Below, one piece after another: positions 1 through 7,885 of a stretch of 64,000 bases of DNA; position 1 is the stretch's first letter; each line of letters opens with the position of its first letter. Source of the stretch: Blastopirellula sediminis (GTDB lineage: Bacteria > Planctomycetota > Planctomycetia > Pirellulales > Pirellulaceae); contig NZ_JAJKFT010000001.1 in the NCBI RefSeq assembly GCF_020966755.1, positions 124,001-188,000 on the forward strand, in the 5' to 3' direction. The position numbers were made by a program, and so were the translations under genes. The notes under the pieces are model-generated. The model was not told where the DNA came from. It did not search any database and saw nothing but the letters and a program-made list of their open reading frames with translations.

Positions 1-597
1 GCCGTACATCACCACCAGGGCGGCGAGCGACGGCCAGAGGAGGTTTCCTCCCTTGCGGCAAACGTAGTAGCCGATCGCAATCGCGACTGGAACTTCGACC
101 CAGACCGAGAGAACCGACTGCGGATATTTGGCGAAGATGAGGGCGATCACCAGACCGAAGATCGCCAACACCACGGTCAGAGCCAAAGCCAGGACCATCA
201 GGAACAGGAACTTTGCCCGTGGATTGATCAGACGGCCAGCGACTTCGCCGATCGTTTGCCCGCGATTGCGTAGCGAAACGACAAGCGCCCCGAAGTCATG
301 TACGGCGCCGACGAAGATCGAGCCGAAAACGACCCAGAGCAGGGCAGGGAGCCAACCCCAAAAGACGGCGATCGCGGGGCCGACGATCGGTCCCGTTCCG
401 GCGATGCTGGTGAAGTGGTGTCCGAAGACGACTTCGCGATTGGTCGGCACGTAGTCGACGTCATCGCGCAATTGGTGACTGGGGGTGACCGCCTCGTGAT
501 CGAGTCGAAAAATCTTTCGACCAAGCCAACGTCCATAGGTGTGGTAGGCGAGGATGAAGCCAAAGAAAGAGAGCGCAGCGACAATCAGCGTCGACAT
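1..597 (-). CDS. cstA: Carbon starvation protein CstA, N-terminal part (runs off the window)
   Basis: This is an open frame of 199 codons from an ATG at 595-597 to the window edge with no stop, so the C-terminal part lies outside. The translation starts MSTLIVAALSFFGFILAYHT and contains the family hallmarks YVPTNREVVFGHHFTSIAG and TGPIVGPAIAVFWGWLPALL, followed by hydrophobic segments around residues 80-115 and 135-165. CstA-family proteins are multi-pass membrane peptide or pyruvate transporters induced on carbon limitation; which substrate applies here cannot be told. Upstream (598-874) is non-coding, and no cotranscribed neighbour is visible. Confidence 0.93.
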   Translation of the reverse strand, partial: MSTLIVAALSFFGFILAYHTYGRWLGRKIFRLDHEAVTPSHQLRDDVDYVPTNREVVFGHHFTSIAGTGPIVGPAIAVFWGWLPALLWVVFGSIFVGAVHDFGALVVSLRNRGQTIGEVAGRLINPRAKFLFLMVLALALTVVLAIFGLVIALIFAKYPQSVLSVWVEVPVAIAIGYYVCRKGGNLLWPSLAALVVMYG

Positions 598-874
598 CAA
601 CTATTTGGGGGGCAAGAGTAGGGGGGAAGCAAGGTGATATTTTTTAAATTTTAACGGCAGATCGTGCTCGAATACAGTGCGAAGGAGCAAGAATGCTCAA
701 ACCATCTGGCGTTGTTTTCCCCGGCGTTCGTAAGACATTTCGCCGACGCAGACTTTGCGGCGCGGAAAAATAAGAAGTAGTGCACCGTAAGACGGTCGGG
801 CGATTAACGCCGTCCCCCCCGCGTTTCGCCCGATCGTTTTCTTGCAGAATAGGGGGCGAATCGCCGCCGGACAG

Positions 875-1384
875 CTAGTGAGGCTTGGCGTCGCACTCTG
901 GCGTCTGTTCGCAGGCGGGCGCTTCTTTACAGGAAGACTTACAGGTCTGTGCCTGGCATTTCCAGAGCATGCAGCGGGAGACCTTGCAGTTCTCCACCGC
1001 TTTGCAGTCGCCGACTTCGTCGCATTTCTCTTTATCGCAGTCCTTCTTCTCTTCGCACTCGCTCATCGCATCGTAATGCCTTTTGCAGCCGGGGCAGTGC
1101 TGGAAATGGGCGTCCATTTGCTGCATCTGGCTGACGCTGAGCGTTTGCGAACGGTAGGCCGGCATTTGGTTCCGGCACTGGCTGCAGCTGATGCCGGCGT
1201 AAATCGGAATGGGACGCGCAGGTCCCAACCAGAGGACGATGCCAATTACCAAGAAGACGGAGCACAAACTCCCAACCGTCTGGATCGCCAAGCGGCGACG
1301 ACGGAGCGTAACGAGGTTCCGGGCGACCTCGGCAAATTCGCCGGCTCGGCAGGGTCGCCAAGATTCTGGGTCGTGCTCGTTCAT
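875..1384 (-). CDS. Cys-rich single-span membrane protein with a zf-HC2-like motif
   Basis: A 169-residue protein of no family I can name. One membrane span lies at about residues 31-53 (IQTVGSLCSVFLVIGIVLWL). After it come CSQC and HFQHCPGC, the latter matching the H-x3-C-x2-C pattern of anti-sigma zinc fingers (zf-HC2). The last 60 residues carry a cysteine roughly every four to seven positions mixed with Lys and Glu. In classic anti-sigma factors the finger precedes the membrane span; here it follows it, and no sigma gene is adjacent. A metal-binding or redox role in the envelope is inference only. Confidence 0.75.
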   Translation of the reverse strand: MNEHDPESWRPCRAGEFAEVARNLVTLRRRRLAIQTVGSLCSVFLVIGIVLWLGPARPIPIYAGISCSQCRNQMPAYRSQTLSVSQMQQMDAHFQHCPGCKRHYDAMSECEEKKDCDKEKCDEVGDCKAVENCKVSRCMLWKCQAQTCKSSCKEAPACEQTPECDAKPH

Positions 1385-1501
1385 GCAGTTGGAAGTTGGG
1401 GCCGCAGGCAGCTGGAAACGGAAAACTACCTAATCGTACGCAATGTTCGACGAGAGATTGGTGTGGAGTTCTACGAACTGGGGTGATTTCGCGGAAAAAC
1501 G

Positions 1502-2260
1502 TCACGTGCCGAAGCCAAACCGAAAGCTCGGTTCCTGGGCCGGCGCTTCGTGGATTTCTGGAATTTGCGGTTCCGGAGCCTGAACGCTTTGGGCCAGACG
1601 TTGCAGCGAACGGAGGACAATGCGGCGGCGACCGACTTTCACCAGGCCGTCATTCTGCAGTTCGCCCAGCACGACGGTCACCGTCTCGCGGGTGCTGCCG
1701 ACGATGTTCGCCAAATCTTGGTGCGACAAGCGAATTTCAAGCTCGACGCCGTCGTCGGTTCGTTTGCCGTAGCTTTCAGCTAATTCCAGCAGCAAATGGG
1801 CCAAGCGGTCGCGGTTCGACAGGAAGAGAAGGTTCTTCACTCGACGCTCGATGCGACGGCGGCGCAGGCCGATCAGCTTAGTCACGCCGATCGATAGACC
1901 GGGACGCGATTCCATCAACTCGTGCATCGCTTCCTTCGGGATCGAAACGATCATCGACGCTTCGACCGCTTCGGCGTATTCGTCACGCGCTTCGCCGTCG
2001 AGAATCGACAATTCACCGAATAGCTCGCCCGGCTCAATGAAGGCCAGGATCGACTGTTTTCCCTCAGGAGTCAGGTGGCAGATTTTCACGCGTCCGGAGG
2101 CGAGCAGAAGTACCGTATCCGCACGTTCGGCGGGGAGGTAAATCGGAGATCGCTTCGCGAAACGGCGAACACGTGAGCAAGCGTCGAGTCGTTCGATTTC
2201 TGCGGCGGACAACTGCTCGAAGATACGGCAGTTCTTCAGGTGCCAAATTTTCTCGGTCAT
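1502..2260 (-). CDS. Crp/Fnr family transcriptional regulator
   Basis: A 252-residue regulator: cyclic-nucleotide-binding beta-barrel at about residues 10-125 (GELFGELSILDGEARDEYAE), a dimer helix, then a winged HTH with LSHQDLANIVGSTRETVTVV, the Crp-type recognition helix. The start is the ATG at 2258-2260 with a GGGGG ribosome site six bases before it; an upstream in-frame TTG is less likely. It has no FNR-type cysteine cluster. A C-terminal tail of about 35 residues rich in Pro and Glu is longer than usual. Ligand and targets are not evident. Confidence 0.92.
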   Translation of the reverse strand: MTEKIWHLKNCRIFEQLSAAEIERLDACSRVRRFAKRSPIYLPAERADTVLLLASGRVKICHLTPEGKQSILAFIEPGELFGELSILDGEARDEYAEAVEASMIVSIPKEAMHELMESRPGLSIGVTKLIGLRRRRIERRVKNLLFLSNRDRLAHLLLELAESYGKRTDDGVELEIRLSHQDLANIVGSTRETVTVVLGELQNDGLVKVGRRRIVLRSLQRLAQSVQAPEPQIPEIHEAPAQEPSFRFGFGT

Positions 2261-2390
2261 CGAGACCCCCAAAATTGCTCGATGGTCGTGTCGCCCCCCG
2301 AAAGTAGGGGCGTCGCCATCAAAGACCGGGCGGACGATGCCTTCGATTCCGTGCGGGTCGTCGGCGTTACGCCGATTCTAGCATAGCGGC

Positions 2391-2416
2391 AAAAAAAAGA
2401 CGCCGAAGTCGGCGTC
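2391..2416 (-). terminator. Intrinsic terminator downstream of tRNA-Gln
   Basis: On the minus strand the stem GACGCCG/CGGCGTC with a short loop is followed by eight T. It sits nine bases past the 3' end of the tRNA and so ends that transcript. Confidence 0.9.
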
Positions 2417-2424
2417 TGAAGAAG

Positions 2425-2495
2425 CTACCCCCCAAGGATTCGAACCTTGAATGACAGTGCCAAAAACTGTAGTGTTACCATTACACTAGGGGGTA
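2425..2495 (-). tRNA. tRNA-Gln (anticodon UUG)
   Basis: A 71-nt cloverleaf folds by eye. The acceptor stem is TACCCCC/GGGGGTA, the D arm GTGT/ACAC, the anticodon stem ACAGT/ACTGT with loop TTTTGGC (anticodon TTG), and the T arm CAAGG-TTCGAAT-CCTTG, with G as discriminator base. The 3' CCA is not encoded. It is flanked by a candidate promoter and its own terminator, so it is an independent unit between rex and the Crp-like gene. Confidence 0.97.
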
Positions 2496-2511
2496 AAAAT
2501 GTGAAGGGGCT

Positions 2512-2541
2512 ATCTTAACCAACAGGTCCACTGGTCGACAA
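2512..2541 (-). promoter_or_regulatory. Candidate sigma70-type promoter for tRNA-Gln
   Basis: On the minus strand TTGTCG (2536-2541) and TAAGAT (2512-2517) are separated by 18 bases, with the tRNA 5' end 16 bases past the -10 box. Matches are partial, so the support is mainly position. Confidence 0.4.
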
Positions 2542-2548
2542 GAGGCCC

Positions 2549-3247
2549 TTAGTCGCCAGACGGCTCTTCCCCTGATAGGAGCTCGCTTTGCGGACGCAGG
2601 TTCGTCATCGCAAACGACAATTGTTCCATTTCAATCGCGAGATCAACGCTGGAAACCGCGACTTCCGGCGGTAAATGGAGCGTGATCGGGGCGAAATTCA
2701 AAATGCCGTAAATTCCGGCTGCGACTATCCGCTCCGCCACTTCTTGAGCAGCCGACGCAGGCGCCGCAATTATCGCCAAACGGACGTCATGCTGCACGAC
2801 GATTTCGGGAAGCTGCGATATCGGACGGATCTCGATTCCATCGAGCGTCTTCCCGAATTTCGTCGGGTCGGAATCGACTGCGGCGACAATGTCAAAGCCT
2901 TGGTGGCTGAATCCGCGGTGACCGAGTAGGGCTCGTCCCAAGTTACCAACGCCGGCCAAGACGACGGGCCAGGTACGGTCCGTTCCAATGATCAGTTTGA
3001 TGGCGGAGACCAACTCGCTGCAGCGATAGCCGACGCCGGGATAGCCGAAGTGCCCGAAATGGGCCAGATCCTTGCGAACCTGGGCGTCTGTAAATCCAAG
3101 GAGTTGGCCGAGTTGCGTACTGCTAGTCGTAACGACTCCGTCACGCTGAAGTCGCTGCAATTCTCGCAGATATAAGCTAAGTCGACTGACGACCGCCTTG
3201 GGAACGGCGTCGGAGGTCGGTTTGTTCTTGTCTTTCGACTTGCTCAT
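2549..3247 (-). CDS. rex: Redox-sensing transcriptional repressor Rex
   Basis: A 232-residue protein matching Rex. It has an N-terminal winged helix (residues about 15-80: SRLSLYLRELQRL, then SSTQLGQLLGFTDAQVRKDL) and a Rossmann domain with the NAD-binding loop GVGNLGRALLGH at about residue 100, followed by FDIVAAVDSDPTKFGKTLDG and a C-terminal swap helix (SVDLAIEMEQLSFAM). Rex represses respiratory and fermentative genes and is released by NADH. It stands alone here, with the tRNA downstream. I saw no clear Rex operator within the flanking bases. Confidence 0.96.
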   Translation of the reverse strand: MSKSKDKNKPTSDAVPKAVVSRLSLYLRELQRLQRDGVVTTSSTQLGQLLGFTDAQVRKDLAHFGHFGYPGVGYRCSELVSAIKLIIGTDRTWPVVLAGVGNLGRALLGHRGFSHQGFDIVAAVDSDPTKFGKTLDGIEIRPISQLPEIVVQHDVRLAIIAAPASAAQEVAERIVAAGIYGILNFAPITLHLPPEVAVSSVDLAIEMEQLSFAMTNLRPQSELLSGEEPSGD

Positions 3248-3396
3248 CGGATCCGCGGGGACGAGTAATTTCTGTCACTGCCTGCCTTTACTCTATCGCT
3301 TCGGGTTCTTCTAAGGCAACCCAAGACGTCGCAGGGGAGATTTCCAGGTATTACGGCCGCGAGTCTTCCATTGGCGATTTTTGGGAGGACGCAATT

Positions 3397-3430
3397 AAAA
3401 AGCCCCTTCGCCGAGATCGGCAAAGGGGCT
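3397..3430 (-). terminator. Intrinsic terminator after the GspG-like prepilin
   Basis: A 30-nt hairpin (AGCCCCTT...AAGGGGCT with inner stem GCCGA/TCGGC) is followed on the minus strand by a run of five T. It lies 42 bases past the stop of the prepilin gene. Confidence 0.88.
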
Positions 3431-3471
3431 TCGATACGAAACCTGTACGAGTTTTTGCGCCGGGCAAGCGT

Positions 3472-3909
3472 TTACTCAGCCAGCATATCTTCGTGGTTGA
3501 TGTAAATGTTTCCGTTGGTCGTATTGTAGAGCCAGCCGTGGGTATCGGTGACGTCCGACGAAGTCGGAACGGCGGTGATCGTCTTCACGGTCGCCGAATT
3601 GGTGTACGAGTTGACCGGCAATTTCGACAGGTAGGGACCAAGCTCCGGCGAGCCGGTGGAGGAACTGTCGACGTTCGTCTTGATCAGCAATTCATTCAGC
3701 GTGGCGCTGGGGAGGCGACCTTCGTGCTGAGCGCGATAGAGCTGAATTTGCGAACGAAGCGTGTGGAGGTTGAATTTCACGCTGCTTGACTTGGCGTCAT
3801 CGGTCGAGTCGGTGAATTGGGGAATCACTGTCGCGGCCAGCACGGCCAGGATCACGACGACGATCAGAACTTCAATCAACGTGAAACCAGAATGTTTCTT
3901 GTTGGACAT
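3472..3909 (-). CDS. Type II secretion GspG-like pseudopilin / prepilin
   Basis: A 145-residue protein with a type IV prepilin leader: short basic peptide, cleavage at G before FTLIEVLIVVVILAVLAATV, a hydrophobic helix with the conserved Glu at mature position 5, then a globular domain with VKFNLHTLRSQIQLYRAQHEG as in GspG-like major pseudopilins. The tail HGWLYNTTNGNIYINHEDM resembles the C-terminal strands of that family. It is monocistronic, with its own terminator. The rest of the secretion system is not in this window. Confidence 0.92.
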   Translation of the reverse strand: MSNKKHSGFTLIEVLIVVVILAVLAATVIPQFTDSTDDAKSSSVKFNLHTLRSQIQLYRAQHEGRLPSATLNELLIKTNVDSSSTGSPELGPYLSKLPVNSYTNSATVKTITAVPTSSDVTDTHGWLYNTTNGNIYINHEDMLAE

Positions 3910-4441
3910 GGGGAATTGTCTCCTGCGAATTACTTGCCGCCCGGCAAAAGTAAGTACGGTTTCTCAAGTGGCGACGCGAAATTGCGATCCGCTTCTTCTA
4001 CTTACGTTACAGCGATGTCGCGTCAAGCAAATCAGGTGCGTTTCAAGCGGCGTTACTCGCGAATTCCCTAAGAAGGGTAGTATCTTGGGCCGGATGTACG
4101 AGATGTTTCGGTTGCAACGGATGCTAGCAGTGTGCCGTCGATTCAATTTCTCCATCATTCCCCATTCGCTCTATGACGACATTTTATCTAGTCGAACTAT
4201 CTCAAGCTGTTGACCCAGATTGACGATAAGTTAGGACATCCAGGTAATGCTTGGGATGACTGGGAAGACTGTACGCGACAGCATCAGCCCCAGTCGACGC
4301 CCAAATCAGATCTGGAGCGGTCGGAGGATTCTGCACGGATTTTTCGGATTTGAGGGCTAAAGGACACGGCGAGCGCTTCGCCAAACCAGGCCAGGCCCTT
4401 TGTCACAACACAGCGATTCTGTCAGCTAAGGAGAATTGGAA
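3910..4441. other. Intergenic region between divergent prepilin and YTV genes
   Basis: 532 bases with no frame I can support. It holds both 5' regions. Near the YTV gene there is a small hairpin (GGCGA-GCGCT-TCGCC, about 4369-4383) and the ribosome site AAGGAG at 4428-4433. No promoter is clear enough to call. Confidence 0.6.
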
Positions 4442-5980
4442 ATGAGAGCGTTTCTTTGGGCGCCGGTGCTCGCGGTCTTGCTGACCGTAGGCTCGGTAAC
4501 TACGGCTGAAGCGGGCTATTGCGGCCTGTTCAGCTTCCGTAACTGCTGCTGCTGCGAGCCGGTCAGCTACGAGTGCTGCAAGCAACAGTGCTATACGGTC
4601 AACAAGACCTGCAAAGAGGTCCAGTACGAAAAACAAGAAATCACCTGCTACAAGACTGTGTACGACAAGGTGATGGAAGAGAAGACGATTGATTGCGTGC
4701 GTTACGAAAAGGAAACGCTGTACAAGGATTGCACCTACACGGTTTGCAAGCCGGTCTACGAAACCAAGGTCCGCACTTGCACCTATACGGTCTGCAAGCC
4801 GGTTTGGGAAACGAAGACCAAAGAGATCAACTACACGGTCTGCAAGCCGGTCTGGGAAACCAAGACCAAGGACATTTGCTACACGGTGTGCAAGCCGGTT
4901 TGGGAAACCAAAACCAAGGACATCTGCTACACCACGTGCAAGCCGGTTTGGGAAACCAAGACCAAGGACATTTGCTACACGGTGTGCAAGCCGGTTTGGG
5001 AAACCAAGACCAAGGACATTTGCTACACCACGTGCAAGCCGGTCTGGGAAACCAAGACGAAAGAGATCAGCTACACGGTCTGCAAGCCGGTTTACGAAAC
5101 GAAAGTTCGTGAAGTTTGCCACACCGTCTGCAAGCCGGTCCACTACACCAAGACCATCCAGATCAACTGCGGTCACTACGAAACCGAAGTTACCGAAATT
5201 CCTGGTCCGGTCGTGAAGAAGTGCGTCCAGGAACCGGGTTGCTGGACTTGGGATCCTTGCTGCTGCAAGTGCGTTTACTGCCCGGGCGAGACGAAAGTCG
5301 TCGAAGTCCAGTGCCCGCCGCGCAAGTGCTGCAAGAAGGTTTGGATTCCGGAAGTGAAGGAAAAGACGATCAACTGCGTTAAGTACGAACGCGAAGTGAT
5401 CAAGAAAGAGTGCCCGTACACCGTCTGCAAGATGGTTCCGGAAACTCGCACCAAGACCTGCACCTACAAAGTGTGCCACATGGTCAAAGAAAACCACGTC
5501 AAGACCTGCACCTACAAGGTTTGCAAGATGGTTCCGGAAACGGTCACCAAGACTTGCACCTACAAGGTCTGCCACATGGTGAAAGAAAACCACGTCAAGA
5601 CCTGCACCTACAAGGTCTGCAAGATGGTTCCGGAACAACGTACCAAGACCTGCACCTACAAGGTCTGCCACATGGTCCCGGAAACTCACACCAAAGTGTG
5701 CACCTACAAGGTCTGCCACATGGAACGTGAAGTGAAGACGAAGGAAGTTCCTTACACCGTCTGCAAGATGGTTCCGGAAACCTGCACCAAGCAAGTTCCC
5801 TACACCGTCTGCAAGCCGGTTCACTACACGAAGACCATTCAGGTCTGCAAGTGCGTGCCGCGTAAGGAAGCCTACACCGTTACCCGTTGCGTCCCGAAAG
5901 TGGTCTGCAAGACGGTTCCGGTTACGGTTTGCTGCCCCGCTCCTTGCTGCTGCAAGAGCGACTGCGGCTGCGGCGCCTAG
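4442..5980 (+). CDS. YTV-family cysteine-rich repeat protein (planctomycete envelope protein)
   Basis: A 512-residue secreted protein. The ATG at 4442 follows AAGGAG by eight bases, and a Sec signal (MRAFLWAPVLAVLLTVGSVT, then AEA-G) is present. The mature part matches the planctomycete YTV repeat (PF07639). Two modules occur: residues 99-242 and 326-469, each nine tandem 16-residue units of the type YTVCKPVWETKTKDIC. Each module is preceded by a related lead-in (EKTIDCVRYEKE and EKTINCVKYERE) and ends in CKPVHYTKTIQ. The linker and ends contain CCCC-type clusters. Abundant regularly spaced Cys suggests disulfide cross-linking; YTV proteins are thought to belong to the planctomycete cell envelope. 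It is monocistronic with a terminator at 6055. Confidence 0.93.
   Translation: MRAFLWAPVLAVLLTVGSVTTAEAGYCGLFSFRNCCCCEPVSYECCKQQCYTVNKTCKEVQYEKQEITCYKTVYDKVMEEKTIDCVRYEKETLYKDCTYTVCKPVYETKVRTCTYTVCKPVWETKTKEINYTVCKPVWETKTKDICYTVCKPVWETKTKDICYTTCKPVWETKTKDICYTVCKPVWETKTKDICYTTCKPVWETKTKEISYTVCKPVYETKVREVCHTVCKPVHYTKTIQINCGHYETEVTEIPGPVVKKCVQEPGCWTWDPCCCKCVYCPGETKVVEVQCPPRKCCKKVWIPEVKEKTINCVKYEREVIKKECPYTVCKMVPETRTKTCTYKVCHMVKENHVKTCTYKVCKMVPETVTKTCTYKVCHMVKENHVKTCTYKVCKMVPEQRTKTCTYKVCHMVPETHTKVCTYKVCHMEREVKTKEVPYTVCKMVPETCTKQVPYTVCKPVHYTKTIQVCKCVPRKEAYTVTRCVPKVVCKTVPVTVCCPAPCCCKSDCGCGA
4736..5167 (+). repeat. First block of nine 48-bp coding repeats in the YTV gene
   Basis: Nine in-frame 48-bp units (consensus protein YTVCKPVWETKTKDIC). 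Units 3-6 are nearly identical at the DNA level, which suggests recent amplification or gene conversion, whereas units 1, 8 and 9 have diverged. Confidence 0.95.
5417..5848 (+). repeat. Second block of nine 48-bp coding repeats in the YTV gene
   Basis: Nine in-frame 48-bp units that alternate in the first part between CKMVPETxTKTCT and CHMVKENHVKTCT types, i.e. a higher-order 96-bp period, and finish with the same closing unit (CKPVHYTKTIQ) as the first block. Confidence 0.95.
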
Positions 5981-6054
5981 TAACTAGGCCAAGAACGTCC
6001 AGCTTCCTCGACGCCTGTTGGCAGGATCGAGGTCCCTGGCCTGGTGGTAAGCGA

Positions 6055-6087
6055 GCGGTCCGAGTTTCGACTCGGGCCGCTTTTTTT
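6055..6087 (+). terminator. Intrinsic terminator after the YTV gene
   Basis: Stem GCGGTCCGAG/CTCGGGCCGC (one G-T pair) is followed by seven T, 75 bases past the stop of the YTV gene. Confidence 0.92.
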
Positions 6088-6217
6088 ATGCGCCGATCGG
6101 AATCGTACTGAAACCGGAGCCTCCCGCAGAGAGTTAGCTCAAATAGAGTTGACCAGGCTGAAGGGATTGCGCGAGAATTCAGTTTTCTCTGCGCGTTGCC
6201 AACCGACGAGGGATCCG

Positions 6218-7195
6218 ATGAGCGTCGCCAGTGAGCAATCGGCCAGCACTGCCGATCGATGGGAGTCGCCGCAAGCCGACCGAGCCGTTCGCGCGAAGCC
6301 GATTTTTCTCCCGTTTTTGAAGACGGTCGCCCCATGGTTGGGCGGTCTGTTTTTGTTGGCGGCGACGATTACGACGCTTGACTGGGCGCTCGGCTGGGAT
6401 ATGCAAGTCGTCTCCCGCGCTCGAACCGTATTCGCCTTGGTTTATATGACGAACCTGATTCGGTACGTCGTCGCGGCGGGAGGAGCGTTTCTCCTCTTCT
6501 ACGTCATTCTTTGGCGAACGGGCTGGATTACCCCCATCCAAAAGAAACTGGCCGCAGCCCCCGAAATGCGGCGTGAGATCTTCTATAGCATCTCGTCGCT
6601 GACGATCTTCGCCGGCGTCGGAGTCATCGTCTACTTGGGAAAGGCTTCGGGAGTCTTGCAGTTCTACTACGGGGGCAATCCCCTGGTCGACTACTACTTC
6701 TGGTTCTCGGTCGTCGCGATGATCGTGATCCACGACGCGTGGTTCTATTGGACGCATCGGCTGCTGCACACGAAGTTGCTCTACGCCAAGGTTCATCGGA
6801 TTCACCACCAGAGTCATAATCCGACTCCGTGGGCTGCGTTTGCATTTCATCCCGTCGAGGCGTTTGTCCAAGCGATCATTTTGCCGCTGGCTGCCATTCT
6901 TCTGCCGATGCATCCGCTGACGGTCATATTCTGGATGCTGTATATGACCGGGATGAATGTATTTGGGCACTTGGGATTTGAGTTATTTCCCCACTGGTTT
7001 CTGCGTAGTCCCTGGCGCCGTTGGCATAACACCGGGGTGCATCACAACATGCATCATCGCTGCGTCAGCTCGAACTACGGTCTCTACTTCAATTTTTGGG
7101 ACCAGTGGTTTGGCACGAATCACCCCGATTACTACGCCGAATTTGAACGCGTGACCGCTCCTCGCTCAAAAGGCGGAGATGCGGAATCGGCCTGA
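6218..7195 (+). CDS. Sterol desaturase / fatty acid hydroxylase family membrane protein
   Basis: A 325-residue membrane protein with the histidine clusters of the fatty acid hydroxylase superfamily (PF04116): HDAWFYWTHRLLH, HRIHHQSH, and HNTGVHHNMHHR near the C-terminus, which would hold a di-iron centre. About five hydrophobic segments precede and separate them. The start ATG 6218 follows GAGGG; an open extension upstream overlaps the YTV terminator and is unlikely to be translated. Likely acts on lipid or hopanoid-type substrates in the membrane; the substrate is unknown. Transcribed alone. Confidence 0.9.
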   Translation: MSVASEQSASTADRWESPQADRAVRAKPIFLPFLKTVAPWLGGLFLLAATITTLDWALGWDMQVVSRARTVFALVYMTNLIRYVVAAGGAFLLFYVILWRTGWITPIQKKLAAAPEMRREIFYSISSLTIFAGVGVIVYLGKASGVLQFYYGGNPLVDYYFWFSVVAMIVIHDAWFYWTHRLLHTKLLYAKVHRIHHQSHNPTPWAAFAFHPVEAFVQAIILPLAAILLPMHPLTVIFWMLYMTGMNVFGHLGFELFPHWFLRSPWRRWHNTGVHHNMHHRCVSSNYGLYFNFWDQWFGTNHPDYYAEFERVTAPRSKGGDAESA

Positions 7196-7288
7196 TTTGT
7201 GCCGAGATCGTCTTTTGGGCCCGGTTTTTCACGAAATATCTCTGGCCCCCTATTTGTACGGAATATCTCTATTCCTATATTGGGGCTG

Positions 7289-7309
7289 GGGTATGATGCA
7301 GTCATACCC
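7289..7309. terminator. Hairpin between convergent genes, possible bidirectional terminator
   Basis: Perfect 8-bp stem GGGTATGA/TCATACCC with a five-base loop, between the hydroxylase stop (7195) and the convergent HEAT gene stop (7324). It lacks a T tract, so termination is a guess from position. Confidence 0.4.
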
Positions 7310-7323
7310 AGAGATGGGGGCGC

Positions 7324-7815
7324 TTAAAAGTTTGCGAGAGCCTTTGTCGCCAAACGAGCGAGTCGCGGGTCAGTCGACTGCGCCGCTTGTTCGAGAGCCG
7401 CTTTCGCGGAAGCGGTTCGCACGCCAATCTGATCAATCGCCCAGACCGCCTTTTGTTGGACTGGGATCGCTTGATCGCCCGTAATTGCGGCCAGCAAGGC
7501 AGGTGCTTGTCGCTCAGCGGACGGACCAAGACGGCCCAAAAGCGTGGCCGCCCAAAACCGGACGTCCGCTGCGGATGAACTCATTAACTGGGCGAGAGCT
7601 GAGGCATCCTCGATCGCCGGAGTTTCCAACGTTTCTAGTGCGCTGACTGCCGCTTCACGTACCGACTCATCGGGATCGGCCGTCAATCGACACAACGGAA
7701 CCGCGGCGCTGCGGGCATCGGGGCCGATTTGAGCCAGTTTTTCACAAGCAGCCAGGCGAACGGAAATTTCGTCGCTGTTGAGGTGATCCATAAGCTGCGA
7801 GAGATCGGTCGCCAT
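7324..7815 (-). CDS. HEAT repeat protein
   Basis: A 163-residue soluble protein made of about four HEAT/PBS-lyase-type helical repeats, e.g. SVRLAACEKLAQIGPDARSA, SVREAAVSALETLE, VRFWAATLLGRLGP. The start is the ATG at 7813-7815 with AGGAAA seven bases before it; a longer in-frame extension to 7932 would run into the divergent kinase gene. Such proteins serve as protein-protein adaptors. The gene is divergent from the histidine kinase at 7886, 70 bases apart. Confidence 0.85.
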   Translation of the reverse strand: MATDLSQLMDHLNSDEISVRLAACEKLAQIGPDARSAAVPLCRLTADPDESVREAAVSALETLETPAIEDASALAQLMSSSAADVRFWAATLLGRLGPSAERQAPALLAAITGDQAIPVQQKAVWAIDQIGVRTASAKAALEQAAQSTDPRLARLATKALANF

Positions 7816-7885
7816 CGGCGTTTCCTTATGTCGATGTCGGGTGTAGGGGGACGTTTCCAGTCCATATTCGAGAGGAGTTTTCTCC

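Noticed and set aside
4403-5824. 473-residue open frame antisense to the YTV gene
   Set aside because: It mirrors the repeats and biased codons of the plus-strand gene, giving monotonous LADGVxNLLG-type repeats without signal peptide, ribosome site or known family.
4736-5848. Regular 48-bp repeats considered as a CRISPR-like array
   Set aside because: No unique spacers; repeats are contiguous, in frame and encode the YTV motif.
6044-6217. 58-residue N-terminal extension of the fatty acid hydroxylase
   Set aside because: The extension begins just before the YTV terminator hairpin and reads through it. ATG 6218 has a ribosome site and a typical start.
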